Part shown: positions 8,376 to 16,946 of the stretch, piece by piece
Numbering within the stretch: position 1 is the stretch's first letter
Layout: each line of letters starts with the position of its first letter
Assembly: GCF_002161215.1 (NCBI RefSeq)
Contig: NZ_NFMB01000004.1
Span: 124,001 to 188,000 of the forward strand
Origin: Flavonifractor sp. An10
GTDB lineage: Bacteria; Bacillota; Clostridia; Oscillospirales; Oscillospiraceae
Reading direction: 5' to 3'
DNA: 64,000 bases
Made by a program: the position numbers and the translations under genes
Notes under the pieces: model-generated
Told to the model about the DNA's origin: nothing
What the model saw: the letters and a program-made list of their open reading frames with translations, nothing else
Database searches by the model: none

Positions 8376-8776
8376 GCGGTGGGCACGGCGTTGGCCACGG
8401 CCAGCTCCTCCCGGGCGAAGTAGTCGCGGAGGGTGAGGCCAAGCGCCTCCGCCTGTGCCCTGGCGGACGCATCCACCCGGCCGGCGCATACCACCTGCCC
8501 GGGGCGCAGGGCAGAGAATACCTCTGCCAAAGGGAGAGACTGCCGGGACAGGGGGGTATTGAGCCGGCCGTCCCCGCCGGCCGCCGGCAGGGGCAGCACC
8601 ACGCAGTCGGCCAGCTCTGCCTCCGCCAGACCTTTCTCCTGCCGAACGCCCTCCAGCGGGCCCAGCTCCTCCAGGGCGAAGGTATGTACCGTGTGGCCGT
8701 CGGCGGAGAGCAGCTCGGCCAGCTTGGCCTGCCGCATATCGCCCCCCACCACCCAGAAATTCAGTTCGTTGCGCAT
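8376..8776 (-). pseudogene. dpaA: Dipicolinate synthase subunit A, N-terminal fragment
   Basis: DpaA/SpoVFA makes dipicolinic acid for the spore core and is normally about 290 residues. Here the start (ATG 8776, ribosome site GGGAGGAT) and about 134 codons are typical: ELNFWVVGGDMRQAKLAELL, DCVVLPLP, ALRPGQVVCAGRVD, then REELAVANAVPTA. After VPTA the family homology stops at about 8376, where GARVLVIGFGRVG-type NAD-binding sequence is expected. The frame runs on into the SLH upstream repeat. The missing C-terminal half is nowhere in the window. The fragment lies between the two SLH cassettes, which suggests that insertion or rearrangement of the cassette cut the gene. An intact copy elsewhere would be needed for normal spores. 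Confidence 0.8.
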
Positions 8777-8865
8777 GGGTATCCTCCCTTCGAGTGGTCT
8801 GCCCCATCCTATGCGGCGGGCCCGGAGAGGTGCGGGAGCCGCCCCATGTTCCCCCGTACCGCGAA

Positions 8866-8897
8866 CATCCCTCCCGCTTCCACGAGCGGGAGGGATG
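8866..8897 (+). promoter_or_regulatory. SD-sequestering hairpin before the 128-aa gene
   Basis: A 12-bp perfect stem (8866-8877 with 8886-8897) has GGGAGGG in its downstream arm and ends 4 nt before the TTG start at 8902. The loop differs from the copy at 3583-3614 but the stem is retained. Confidence 0.7.
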
Positions 8898-8901
8898 CTT
8901 T

Positions 8902-9288
8902 TTGGCAACTTATACAGAAAACTTTGGCCTGCACCAGTGGGTCCCGGAGGACGACTTTCTCAGGACGGATTTTAACCATGATTTTCAGAAGATCGACGAG
9001 GCCATCAGGGCTGTGGCAGACACGGCGGGGCTGGTGGCAGACAAGTGCGAGCCACTGACCGGCGTTTTCACTGGCGACGGAGAGCCGTTTCGGGACATTG
9101 AGCTGGGAGTAGCGCCCAGAGCGGTCTTTCTGGTTAACCGCTCTACGATGGACATCTACCTGGCGACAGAGATCTGCGCCATGGGCTCTTTGCTGACCAC
9201 GGAAACCGGCTTCCGTACCGGTGTCAACGACCGCACGGACCAGCAGAACAAGCGCTCCGTTGGCTATCTCTATCTGGCCCTTGCCTGA
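8902..9288 (+). CDS. Small protein with tail-fibre-like N-terminus, copy 2
   Basis: 128 residues, TTG start chosen because it aligns exactly with the ATG of copy 1 and lies at the same distance from the hairpin-borne GGGAGGG. The N-terminus (ATYTENFGLHQWVPEDDFLR, then DFQKIDEAI) is nearly the same as copy 1 at 3619. The C-terminal domain has diverged but keeps the plan: GVFTGDGEPFRDIELGVAPR, TGFRTGVNDRTDQQNKRS. No signal peptide; function unknown. It converges on the second SLH gene with a shared bidirectional terminator. Confidence 0.75.
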   Translation: MATYTENFGLHQWVPEDDFLRTDFNHDFQKIDEAIRAVADTAGLVADKCEPLTGVFTGDGEPFRDIELGVAPRAVFLVNRSTMDIYLATEICAMGSLLTTETGFRTGVNDRTDQQNKRSVGYLYLALA

Positions 9289-9296
9289 AGGACGGC

Positions 9297-9331
9297 AAAA
9301 AGGCGCGCCCACAGTGCGGGCGCGCCTTTTT
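9297..9331. terminator. Bidirectional terminator between convergent genes
   Basis: AAAAAGGCGCGCCC (9297-9310) and its exact complement (9318-9331) form a 14-bp stem with T-runs on both strands. Confidence 0.9.
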
Positions 9332-9368
9332 GCGCTAGGTCAGGGATAATGCTGCGTAACGCTGGAAA

Positions 9369-12300
9369 TCAGGGAGCAACGTCAGTAACATTGGAGATGG
9401 TCAGCTCAGGCTTCACGCCGCTGTCACCCATGGTCCAGGTGAAGGTGGCCTCGAAGTCGAGGACGGTGTCGCCGTTCGTGCCGGTGAAGGTGATGGTGTC
9501 AGTGCCCACAGTAGTGGTGACGCCGGCGGGATCGTTGTTATCCTCATCCTCCACATGATAGAGCAGCTTGGCAGTCATAGTGCTGTCGGGACTACTGGAC
9601 GCATTGTCGTCCATGGTAAAGGTGGCGGAGGTGCCGCTCAGATCGAAGCTGCCGTAGACCTTCACGGTGAGGGTGGCGCCGGGCTTGGCGAAGATGTAGT
9701 CCGGGCCGACGGGGACAGAGGTGCCGTCCTCCAGCTCAACCTTGATATCGGTAGCCGGATTGGTGAAGGCGGAAGCCTCCAGCACGAAACGATAGTAGCC
9801 GGTGGAAACGACGACGTCGTGGGCGGGCATTTTGACGAACTTGCCCCTGGTATAGTTTACACCGTTGTCGACAGTATAGTAGGTGTTAGCGGTACCGACC
9901 TGATCCGCAGCGGCGAGCGCGCCAGCCGGATGGTAGGACACCTTGCCGTCGGCGGTCAGCTTGTAGACCTGAATCAGATCCATGCTGGTAGCGGCGCCGC
10001 TCCCGGTGTAGTCAACCATGAGGAAGCGGGAGATGCCGTCGGGATCGGTGTAGCGGATGGCCATATCGGTCCAGGCGGTGACCTCAATGTCGGTGCAGCC
10101 GTCGTCCTTCATCTTGGCCAGCAGGGCGTTGAACATGTCGTCAGTGGTGAGCAGGGTGCCGTCCTCGATGTAGAAGGTCGCATCGTTGTAGCGGCCGGCA
10201 TTGGCGCGGAACACCTGAATCTCGTCGCTCAGAGTGGGAGCGGGAGAGGTGCCGGGCTTGGCCCAGATCCAGGCGGTGCGGACGCTGTCGCCATCGTCGG
10301 GCACAAACACGGTGTAGACGCGGACGTTGGTGAAGGAGCCCAGAGCAGCGGTATCATCGGAACGCTCCACATCGGACACATCCCAGATGCTCACGCCGCT
10401 GGGCAGAGACCAATACTGGTGGGTGATGACATCGGTGGTACCGGTATCGAAGTCGATGGTATCCCGCTTCAGCAGGTAGGCGGAACCAGCCTTAGACTCG
10501 CCCATGTCGCCGATGGAGTAGTTGCCGTCGGCCTTCTCACTGTAGGTCCAGGCCTTCATGAAGTGGCTGTTGTTGTCGGGATCGAAGTCGCCCAGGTCGT
10601 CTTCGTCCACATTGACAGCGGACACAGTGCCATCCTCAAAGACCACAGTCAGTTCCCACAGATCCTTGGTCTTGGCGTTGGCGTCCAGCACCAGCATATA
10701 GTTGGCGGTAGTGGTCTGAGGCTCGGCCTCAAACAGGATGACCTCGGCCAGATCGGAAGCGCTGTAGGTGCGGTTGGCCTCCTTGGTCAGCACGGGGTAG
10801 ACCTGCACGTCGGTGACGTTCTCAATAGTGCTCATGTTGTCCCAGCCAGTGGCCACGCCGTACTTCACGGTATCCTTACCGTTGACGCGCTCGGTCCAGT
10901 AGTAGAAGGCAACAGTGTTGCGGTCCACGGCGTAGGTCTTGGTGTTGCCATTGTAGGTGTAGCTGTCCGTGTCGTTGTAGTCCACAGTCAAGCGGCTGCT
11001 TCCGGTGGTATAGCCGTTGATCTCATACTGCAGGTTGCAGGAGTCAGTGTAGTTACCAGCCGTGGTATCCAGGTAGATCACCACACCATTGTCGGACACG
11101 CCGGCGGTGGAAGTAGTGTTGATGTCCTGGATCTCCAGGCCATTCTCACCGGCCACATTGCTGTAGCCGTCGGCATCCAGCTCCAGGCTGTTGCCCTGAA
11201 GAACACTTTTGATGGTAAGGATGTTGTCCTCAGTCAGGGAGTAGGTGATCACAGAGCCGGTGGCGCCGCCGGTACGGCCGCTACCGTCCATAACGTCGCG
11301 GGTACCCAGGTAGTACTCCAGCTTCGCAGAGTCGCTCATGCCATCCACGTCGTCGCCACGGATGTCAGTCACCTCAGCAAAGGCATCGTCGGACTTGTTC
11401 CAGTTCAGAGTGTAGGTATTCTCAGTGCCGTCGGCCTTGAGGATCTTTACCTGACCGGAGCGGTCCAGGGCGTTCTGAGTCCAGGCGGAGTCCAGAACCA
11501 GGGCGTAGTTGACCTCGACCTCCTCAGCAGGACGAACGGCCACCACAAATCCATTGGAGTCCAGGATGAAGTCGTACTCGGTGTCGAAGCCGGGAATGTC
11601 GCGGGCGTCATCAATGTCAAAGTGCTCCATGTCCACGTCCACCATGGAGGCGGCATCGGGGATGTAGGACTGATAGTAAGTCTCGTCGTTGACAGTGATG
11701 TAGAGCTGGTCGTCACGGTCACGGTCCACACGGGTCATGGTACCGGTGATGATCTCAGGCAGGGACACATAGGTCCGGCCGCCGTACTCCACGTACAGGA
11801 TCAGGTCGTTGTCGGCCACATCATCGGCAAATACCACATCGTCGAAGTCGCGGGTGACGGGAGAAGCGGTCAGATCCAGACGGCCGTTGGTGCGGTCGGG
11901 CACATAGAAGGTGAGCTCCTCGTTGCGCTCGCTGTAGCGGTAGACCTGAGACAGAGTCTCAACTGTGTACAGCACATACTCGGCGGTGCCGTCATCGTTA
12001 TTGTCGATGACCTCCACCTCAATGCCGTTCAGGCCAAACTTGGCATTGTTGGTACCATGGAACGCGTTAGCGTACTCGTTGATCATCTCAACAGCGGCCT
12101 CACCGTTCTCGCAGTAGCCGTAGTTGACGTAGTAATCAGTCTCGGTAGCGGAGACAGATACGCCGGTACCCTTCAGGTAATCCTTTGCGGTATCCTCGGT
12201 CTCTACGGTGGTGTTGATGACGTTCATCTCGTCATTTGTAGCCACGCCGATGACCTTGGAATTGGCAAGAATGGTGGTCTTCTCCACGTACATGGTCACG

Positions 12301-13190
12301 GCCTTGCCCATGTAGTCCACGGGAGTGCTCCAGTTGAAGGTGATGGGTTCATCCTCCTTCACGCCCTCCTCCACGCGGGTGTTGGAGGTGGTGGAGTCAT
12401 ACCACACCACGTTGGACAGGGTGGTCTTGCCCTCGCGCAGAGCCTGGTCGGAGTCGGTCTCCTCCAGGCGGGCCCACTCGTTGGCGGTGACAACGCCCTC
12501 GACGCGGATCACGCCGAACACGGAGGACAGGATGGTGCGGTGGTCGCTGTACACCAGGGCGTAGCCGTTCTGGTACTGCTGGATCATCTCAACGTCCAGG
12601 GCGTTGTAGATCAGCAGGGCGGCGTCGTCCCGGTTCAGGGGGGCGTTCACGTCCTTGGTGAAGTTGCGGAAGATGCCCAGCTGCTGCGCCAGGGCGGCGG
12701 TGTTCAGCGCCCAGTCGGGGCCAACCAGGCCCTCGATCTCAGCGTTGTAGCCCAGGGCGGCCAGCAGCATCTTGGCGGCCTCAACGCCGGTCACATTGGC
12801 GCTGGGGTCAAAGGTGTTGTCGCCGCGGCCGGCAATGATGCCGCGCACATAGCAGTAGTTGATGTAGCCGCGGGCCCAGTTGGCTGCGATGTCGGTGAGG
12901 CCGCTGTTGACATTCTGATACAGAGTGTCACAGTCCTCGTTGTTGGTGAGGGCGACAGAGATCATCTTCGCCATCTGCGCGCGGTCCACGTCGCCAGTGG
13001 GATTGTAAGAGCCGTCGGGCTGGCCCTCAATAATGCCCAGCGTGGTGAGCATGGAAACCGCATCCTTGTTCACGATCTCTTCCCGGTCGGAGAAATCGTT
13101 GTAGCTCACAGCGGAAGCGCCGACAACCATCATGCCGATGAGCATGGCAGCGGCCAGCACCAGGCTGAGAGCCCGTTTGAGGTTTCTCAT
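9369..13190 (-). CDS. Giant S-layer-homology (SLH) surface protein, copy 2
   Basis: 1273 residues, same ribosome site and signal peptide as copy 1 (RNLKRALSLVLAAAMLIGMM). Three SLH repeats fill about residues 30-200 and differ from copy 1 at only a few positions. The middle keeps many blocks in common with copy 1 (LGTRDV, YNALDVE, TRVEEG, LILYVEYGGRTYV, FILDSNG). The last ~350 residues are largely different and end in an Ig-like segment (FEATFTWTMGDSGVKPELTI). No catalytic motif was found. The pattern of a fixed anchor and a variable distal region suits paralogous surface proteins exposed to phage, host or immune pressure. It is the second unit of the duplicated cassette. Confidence 0.9.
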   Translation of the reverse strand: MRNLKRALSLVLAAAMLIGMMVVGASAVSYNDFSDREEIVNKDAVSMLTTLGIIEGQPDGSYNPTGDVDRAQMAKMISVALTNNEDCDTLYQNVNSGLTDIAANWARGYINYCYVRGIIAGRGDNTFDPSANVTGVEAAKMLLAALGYNAEIEGLVGPDWALNTAALAQQLGIFRNFTKDVNAPLNRDDAALLIYNALDVEMIQQYQNGYALVYSDHRTILSSVFGVIRVEGVVTANEWARLEETDSDQALREGKTTLSNVVWYDSTTSNTRVEEGVKEDEPITFNWSTPVDYMGKAVTMYVEKTTILANSKVIGVATNDEMNVINTTVETEDTAKDYLKGTGVSVSATETDYYVNYGYCENGEAAVEMINEYANAFHGTNNAKFGLNGIEVEVIDNNDDGTAEYVLYTVETLSQVYRYSERNEELTFYVPDRTNGRLDLTASPVTRDFDDVVFADDVADNDLILYVEYGGRTYVSLPEIITGTMTRVDRDRDDQLYITVNDETYYQSYIPDAASMVDVDMEHFDIDDARDIPGFDTEYDFILDSNGFVVAVRPAEEVEVNYALVLDSAWTQNALDRSGQVKILKADGTENTYTLNWNKSDDAFAEVTDIRGDDVDGMSDSAKLEYYLGTRDVMDGSGRTGGATGSVITYSLTEDNILTIKSVLQGNSLELDADGYSNVAGENGLEIQDINTTSTAGVSDNGVVIYLDTTAGNYTDSCNLQYEINGYTTGSSRLTVDYNDTDSYTYNGNTKTYAVDRNTVAFYYWTERVNGKDTVKYGVATGWDNMSTIENVTDVQVYPVLTKEANRTYSASDLAEVILFEAEPQTTTANYMLVLDANAKTKDLWELTVVFEDGTVSAVNVDEDDLGDFDPDNNSHFMKAWTYSEKADGNYSIGDMGESKAGSAYLLKRDTIDFDTGTTDVITHQYWSLPSGVSIWDVSDVERSDDTAALGSFTNVRVYTVFVPDDGDSVRTAWIWAKPGTSPAPTLSDEIQVFRANAGRYNDATFYIEDGTLLTTDDMFNALLAKMKDDGCTDIEVTAWTDMAIRYTDPDGISRFLMVDYTGSGAATSMDLIQVYKLTADGKVSYHPAGALAAADQVGTANTYYTVDNGVNYTRGKFVKMPAHDVVVSTGYYRFVLEASAFTNPATDIKVELEDGTSVPVGPDYIFAKPGATLTVKVYGSFDLSGTSATFTMDDNASSSPDSTMTAKLLYHVEDEDNNDPAGVTTTVGTDTITFTGTNGDTVLDFEATFTWTMGDSGVKPELTISNVTDVAP

Positions 13191-13461
13191 CTTGGATTTT
13201 CCTCCTTCTAAAATTTGAAGCTTGGATTGCCATATTCCACCAATATCCGGTAAAATAGGGAAATCAGAGGCGTATGACGACCCTTACACGCGATTAGAAG
13301 TGAGGAAATCCTGCAGTATGCGGGTGTTTTTGGCTTGATTTGCAGCTTAAATGTTCCCATGGTAGACATATGGTAGACGCAAGACGGCAAAAGAAAGGGC
13401 GCGCAGCGGAAAGCCGCTGCGCGCCAATGGGTTGCGGGATTGAATTGGTAGACATCTGGTA
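13191..13461. repeat. Upstream repeat R2 of the SLH cassette
   Basis: The second copy of the ~280-bp region seen at 8010-8304. It has the same ribosome site, the same GC hairpin (13398-13409/13414-13425 with T-rich minus-strand side) and the same paired GGTAGACAT...TGGTAGA motifs. It diverges from R1 after the final GGTAGA at about 13461. Confidence 0.8.
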
Positions 13462-13724
13462 GAATTCTTCTAAAAACTCTGAATGACAGAAGGCCAATTA
13501 CATGAGGCTACCATGCAGGGGTGTTCCGCCTCATGTACGGAGATGCTTTTGTGTCAGGCGTGCATTTTGCCACAGTCAGAACCCTGGTGGTTGGGTGGGA
13601 CAATCTTGTTTAACTGAGCATTTTCATCCCGAAGGGTGGAGCAGCTCTATGACCGCCGGAAGCCTAGACCCTCTGGCCGGCGGCGCATTTGCGCCGAGCA
13701 TGTAAAATCTCCTGCGGTACCCAT
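13462..13724. other. Non-coding gap with several hairpins
   Basis: No convincing gene is seen. There are inverted repeats: CATGAGGC (13500-13507) with GCCTCATG (13528-13535), CCGCCGG/CCGGCGG spanning about 13654-13684, and CGGCGC-ATTT-GCGCCG just after. The spacing suggests a folded RNA or a remnant of a mobile element end, but I cannot name it. It is the likely zone of the left boundary of the mobile region. Confidence 0.35.
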
Positions 13725-13758
13725 AAAAATAACCACACCTTTCGGTGTGGTTATTTTT
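13725..13758 (-). terminator. Terminator at the 3' end of the left recombinase
   Basis: A 15-bp perfect stem (13725-13739 / 13744-13758, loop TTTC) has A/T runs on both sides, so it can act in both directions. It overlaps the recombinase stop codon. Confidence 0.9.
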
Positions 13759-15217
13759 TTGGTGCAGTAGCCGCACCTAAATCCGAACCCTCCACGTCCT
13801 GGAGCGAAACAGTCTTAGACCCGTCTTTGTAGTTGAATGTCAAGACGATTTTATCGTCATAGAGGTAAATCGCATTGATAAAGCTGTCGATCAGGCGTTG
13901 CCGCTCCGTGGGCTTGGACATATCCATCGAGCGGAAGCGGTGGAGCCAGAAAAGAAACTGCTCCCGGCTGATAATGGGCTTTTGCAACTCGGCCAGCGTC
14001 AGACTGGTTTCAAGCTGGGCCTTTGTTTCCTCCAACTGTTCCAGCCTCGCCTTTGTGGAGGGGGTCAAAATACCCTGCTGGATGGCGTTCAGCAGGTTTT
14101 CAATGCCCTGCGCCGTTTCCGCAAGCTGTTTTTTCAAAAGGGGAATGTCGGTGTTCTCCCGCCTCTGGAAGTCCACCAGCTTGTCCGCCAGCGCCTCCAT
14201 GACGGTATCATCGTACACCATACGCATGGTTTCCCGGACAACAAGCTCCTCTATCCACTCTTTCTTCACAGATTTCTTGTCGCACCCTTTCCGCTTCTTG
14301 GCGGTGGCACACTTGTAATAGCGGTGGACAGTCCCCGAGTGGCTGGTGCCGCTCTCCCCAATCATGGAGGCCCCGCACTTGCCGCAAAAGAGCTTTGTCG
14401 TCAGCAAGTATTCCTCGTCCCTGGCCTTTTTCCGGGCCGGGGCTTTCTTATTCTTCGCCAGACGCTCCTGCACCCGGTCAAACAAGTCTTTGGGGACGAT
14501 GGCGGGAATAGCGTCCTCTTTCACAATGTCCCGGTAGCGGTATTCCCCGATATAGCGGCGGTTGTGGAGAATGCGGGTCACAACGTCAATCCGCATAGGG
14601 CGGTTGACCTGTGAGCGCAAGCCCCTTTCGTTGAGGTAGTCCACCAACTGCTTGATGGTGGCCCCCTGGTCGTAGCGGGTGAATGCCTCCAGCACCAGCG
14701 GGGCGGTGATGGGGTCGATTTGGAAATGCTGTTCCCGGTCGATGGTGTAGCCCACGGGGAGGCCGCCGCCGTTGTACCGGGTCTTTAGGGCGTTGTCGGT
14801 GAGGCCCCGGATCACTTTCTCGGACAGCTCGGCGGAGTAAAACTCGGCGTAGCCCTCCAGCAGACTTTCCAGCAAAATGCCCGTGCTGTCCTCGGCTATG
14901 GCCCCCTTTGCGGAAACGACCTTGACCCCGTTCTTGCGGAGGATGGCCTTATAGTGGGCGCTGTCGTAGCGGTTGCGGGCGAACCTGTCCAGCTTCCAGA
15001 CGATTACCACGTCAAAAAGCTGTTTGTGGCTGTCCTTAATCATGCGCTGGAACTCCGGGCGGTGGTCTGTCTTGGCGGACAAGGCCCGGTCTATGTAGTG
15101 GGAGAAAATTGTAATGCCGTTGCGCTCTGCGTACTCCATGCACTCCCGGAGCTGGCCCTCTATGCTCTCCTCTCGCTGGTTGTCGGAGGAGTAACGGGCA
15201 TAAATCACGCCTTTCAT
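13751..15217 (-). CDS. Large serine recombinase (left element)
   Basis: 488 residues. Catalytic resolvase domain at about residues 3-150: YARYSSDNQREESIEGQL holds the nucleophilic Ser, and VVIVWKLDRFARNRYDSAHY the conserved Arg region. The recombinase domain follows at about 155-260 (LPVGYTIDREQHFQIDP, DVVTRILHNRRYIGEYRY), then a zinc ribbon (CGKCGASM...YYKCATAKKRKGC) at 290-335 and a coiled coil at 355-420. Such enzymes integrate or excise phages and integrative elements. It reads leftward and ends close to the putative left boundary, mirroring the rightward recombinase at 60901. It may serve a smaller element nested at 13.7-22 kb. Ribosome site AAAGG; start ATG. Confidence 0.92.
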   Translation of the reverse strand: MKGVIYARYSSDNQREESIEGQLRECMEYAERNGITIFSHYIDRALSAKTDHRPEFQRMIKDSHKQLFDVVIVWKLDRFARNRYDSAHYKAILRKNGVKVVSAKGAIAEDSTGILLESLLEGYAEFYSAELSEKVIRGLTDNALKTRYNGGGLPVGYTIDREQHFQIDPITAPLVLEAFTRYDQGATIKQLVDYLNERGLRSQVNRPMRIDVVTRILHNRRYIGEYRYRDIVKEDAIPAIVPKDLFDRVQERLAKNKKAPARKKARDEEYLLTTKLFCGKCGASMIGESGTSHSGTVHRYYKCATAKKRKGCDKKSVKKEWIEELVVRETMRMVYDDTVMEALADKLVDFQRRENTDIPLLKKQLAETAQGIENLLNAIQQGILTPSTKARLEQLEETKAQLETSLTLAELQKPIISREQFLFWLHRFRSMDMSKPTERQRLIDSFINAIYLYDDKIVLTFNYKDGSKTVSLQDVEGSDLGAATAPKK

Positions 15218-15270
15218 GTGGTCACGACCTTTCTTTATTCGTGGGCGGCTGTCGCCGCCGCTCGGTGGGG

Positions 15271-15387
15271 CGGTTCCCTTGAGTACATGACATTCAAAAA
15301 AATTCCTCTGTCAAGGGCTGATACCACATCAGTTCACTTCACCCTTGACAGAGGAATTTTTTTGAATATACTCCGCAAGGGGAACCG
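15271..15387. repeat. Fold-back element (long imperfect inverted repeat)
   Basis: A 26-bp perfect arm (15292-15317) pairs with 15342-15367 around a 24-nt loop. Outer arms CGGTTCCCTT (15271-15280) and AAGGGGAACCG (15377-15387) extend the match over ~45 bp with small gaps. It lies between the divergent recombinase and lipoprotein genes. It could be a bidirectional terminator (long T-runs in both arms), a MITE-like repeat, or an element end. Both arms carry TTGACA pointing outward. Confidence 0.75.
15345..15372 (+). promoter_or_regulatory. Outward promoter in the fold-back right arm
   Basis: TTGACA (15345-15350) and TATACT (15367-15372), 16 bp apart, point to the lipoprotein gene. The mirror site on the minus strand has TTGACA but only TGTCAT at the -10 position. 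Confidence 0.55.
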
Positions 15388-15488
15388 TCCTCCCGTCCGC
15401 TTCTCCCGCAATTATCATTTCTCCGGCAAATACTTATTTGCCAAAAACAGGCTTGCTTGCCGTGGGAAAATGTGCTATTCTTGTTCCA

Positions 15489-15700
15489 TCGAGATAAATA
15501 GAGGCAGGACGTGGAGAGTTCGCACCTCCCCACGTCCCTATGCAGGAGAAGCGTCCTCCCACACAGCAGAGTTTCTGCGCCACACCCATTATGCCGATAA
15601 CAACCCGGCATTTCAAGGGCGTGTTTTTGGTGAAATAGGTCTGTGGCGTTCCTCGGCGGTGTAGGGTAGTCATATCCTGCACCGCTTTTATTTATCTCGA
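15489..15700 (+). ncRNA. Candidate structured leader RNA
   Basis: TCGAGATAAATA (15489-15500) and its exact complement (15689-15700) would close a 212-nt domain. Inside are successive hairpins: 15507-15537 (8-bp stem GGACGTGG), 15566-15578, 15591-15611 (ATGCCG/CGGCAT) and 15656-15685 (GCGGTG-U-AGG/CCU-G-CACCGC). No protein frame in it is convincing. It lies between the promoter at 15345 and the lipoprotein ribosome site, so it would be in a ~410-nt 5' leader. I do not recognise the class; a known riboswitch or mobile-element RNA is possible. Confidence 0.45.
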
Positions 15701-15793
15701 CGGGAAGCCCAAAGGGGGCCGGGAGCAATCCCGCCCCCAGCGGGCGGCACCGTTGAGAGAAAAGGCCCCACGGCCACACAGGAGGAGAACACA

Positions 15794-16840
15794 GTGAAAA
15801 AGGCGCTTATATTTGCCCTGTCTTTTGCATTGGCCTGTACACTGGCCGCTTGCGGCGATACAGGCAGCCAGACAGGAGGCACCAGTACAGACCCAGCAGA
15901 CACCAGCACCACGGAAAACGCCCCGGAGCCAGCAGACACCACCCCAAGCCAGGGTGAGGACGGCAACGGGACAGAGAAAGTCATAACCATAGATGATGAA
16001 GATGGAACCATCTACGGCACCATTACCCTGTCCAGCTGGATAGACACCGGGAATGATGAATTTACCTTTGCGGATGGGGGAACTAAAAATTGGGTGTATT
16101 GGGACGTGGGGCTTGGAGGCACCTGTACCGTTGAACCCTCTGAACTGATAGGCTATACCTATATCCATTTGGTGGGCTACGAGCAGGAGAACGGGGTGTA
16201 CTTTTTGACTGAGTAGGAAGGTTCCCCATACCACAGGCTCTTTGCAGACGGAGAAATTCATAATATCGCATTTGGCGACCAGGGCGGGGAATATCCGACC
16301 GCCAGCTATGGACACCCGGCTTATTTCACGCTTGGCCCTAATGATGGAGGCGAGCCGAATGTGGAGGGTGATCTGGACGATTTCACCTTGAAAGCTGACG
16401 GCACCATGTATCTGCTTGAGATCGAATTTTACGGGGAAGATGGTGAATATCTGTACAGTTGTCCCTCTCCGTTCTTTGTACAGGGAGGCAACGAAGAAGA
16501 ACCACAAAGCGAGGGCAACACAATCGAGATAGAGGGTATCTCTTTTACCTATCCCGAGGGAATAGAAGCCACAAAACTGAATGAAAGTACGACCGAGCTT
16601 TCTTCAGGAGTTGCCCGGCTTGAAATTTCGGTGACACCACAGGAATATACAGGCGGCTTTTATGATGGAATTGTTGAGCATGGGACAAGGGAAACCAGCT
16701 CTGGCGGCGACCTCTACTACTATCAGGCGGATGAATACGGCTGGACAATCGCCACAGACAGCGGTGTGCTGATTGATATGACCGGGGACAGTGATTGGCG
16801 GTCAATCGCCGGTGCGGTAGAGTGGAGCGTTATCCAGTAA
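15794..16840 (+). pseudogene. Lipoprotein gene interrupted by an in-frame TAG
   Basis: GTG start after CAGGAGGAG; signal KKALIFALSFALACTLAAC is a lipobox (LAAC), followed by a Thr/Pro/Asp linker. The first part ends at TAG 16214-16216 after 140 codons. The same frame then continues without a stop to 16840 (EEPQSEGNTIEIEGISFTYP... WRSIAGAVEWSVIQ), giving a would-be 348-residue protein. Both parts share composition and beta-strand style, so this is one gene with a nonsense change. The alternatives are amber readthrough or a second short protein starting at an internal site, but no good ribosome site precedes the ATG at 16406 or other candidates. Function unknown. Confidence 0.75.
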
Positions 16841-16946
16841 AGCCATATTGTTGTAGAGTGACAGAAAAAGGAGCTGAAGAACAAAAAGAAACATCAAAGT
16901 AAAAAGTGTTGCTCTCTAAAAATTATATCTTTGGGAGGGAAAAAGG

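Noticed and set aside
8195-13461. Repeated GGTAGACAT-TGGTAGAC motifs as a CRISPR-like array or phage attachment site.
   Set aside because: Only two pairs occur per upstream repeat with no regular spacers. They are explained by duplication of the cassette; an attachment role cannot be shown.
13500-13700. Remnant of a group II intron or IS element left of the first recombinase.
   Set aside because: Several hairpins are present, but no domain V-like motif, reverse transcriptase or transposase sequence could be found.
15434-15682. An 82-codon minus-strand frame between the left recombinase and the lipoprotein gene.
   Set aside because: Composition is unlike a protein, there is no convincing ribosome site, and the stretch is better explained as a hairpin-rich leader.
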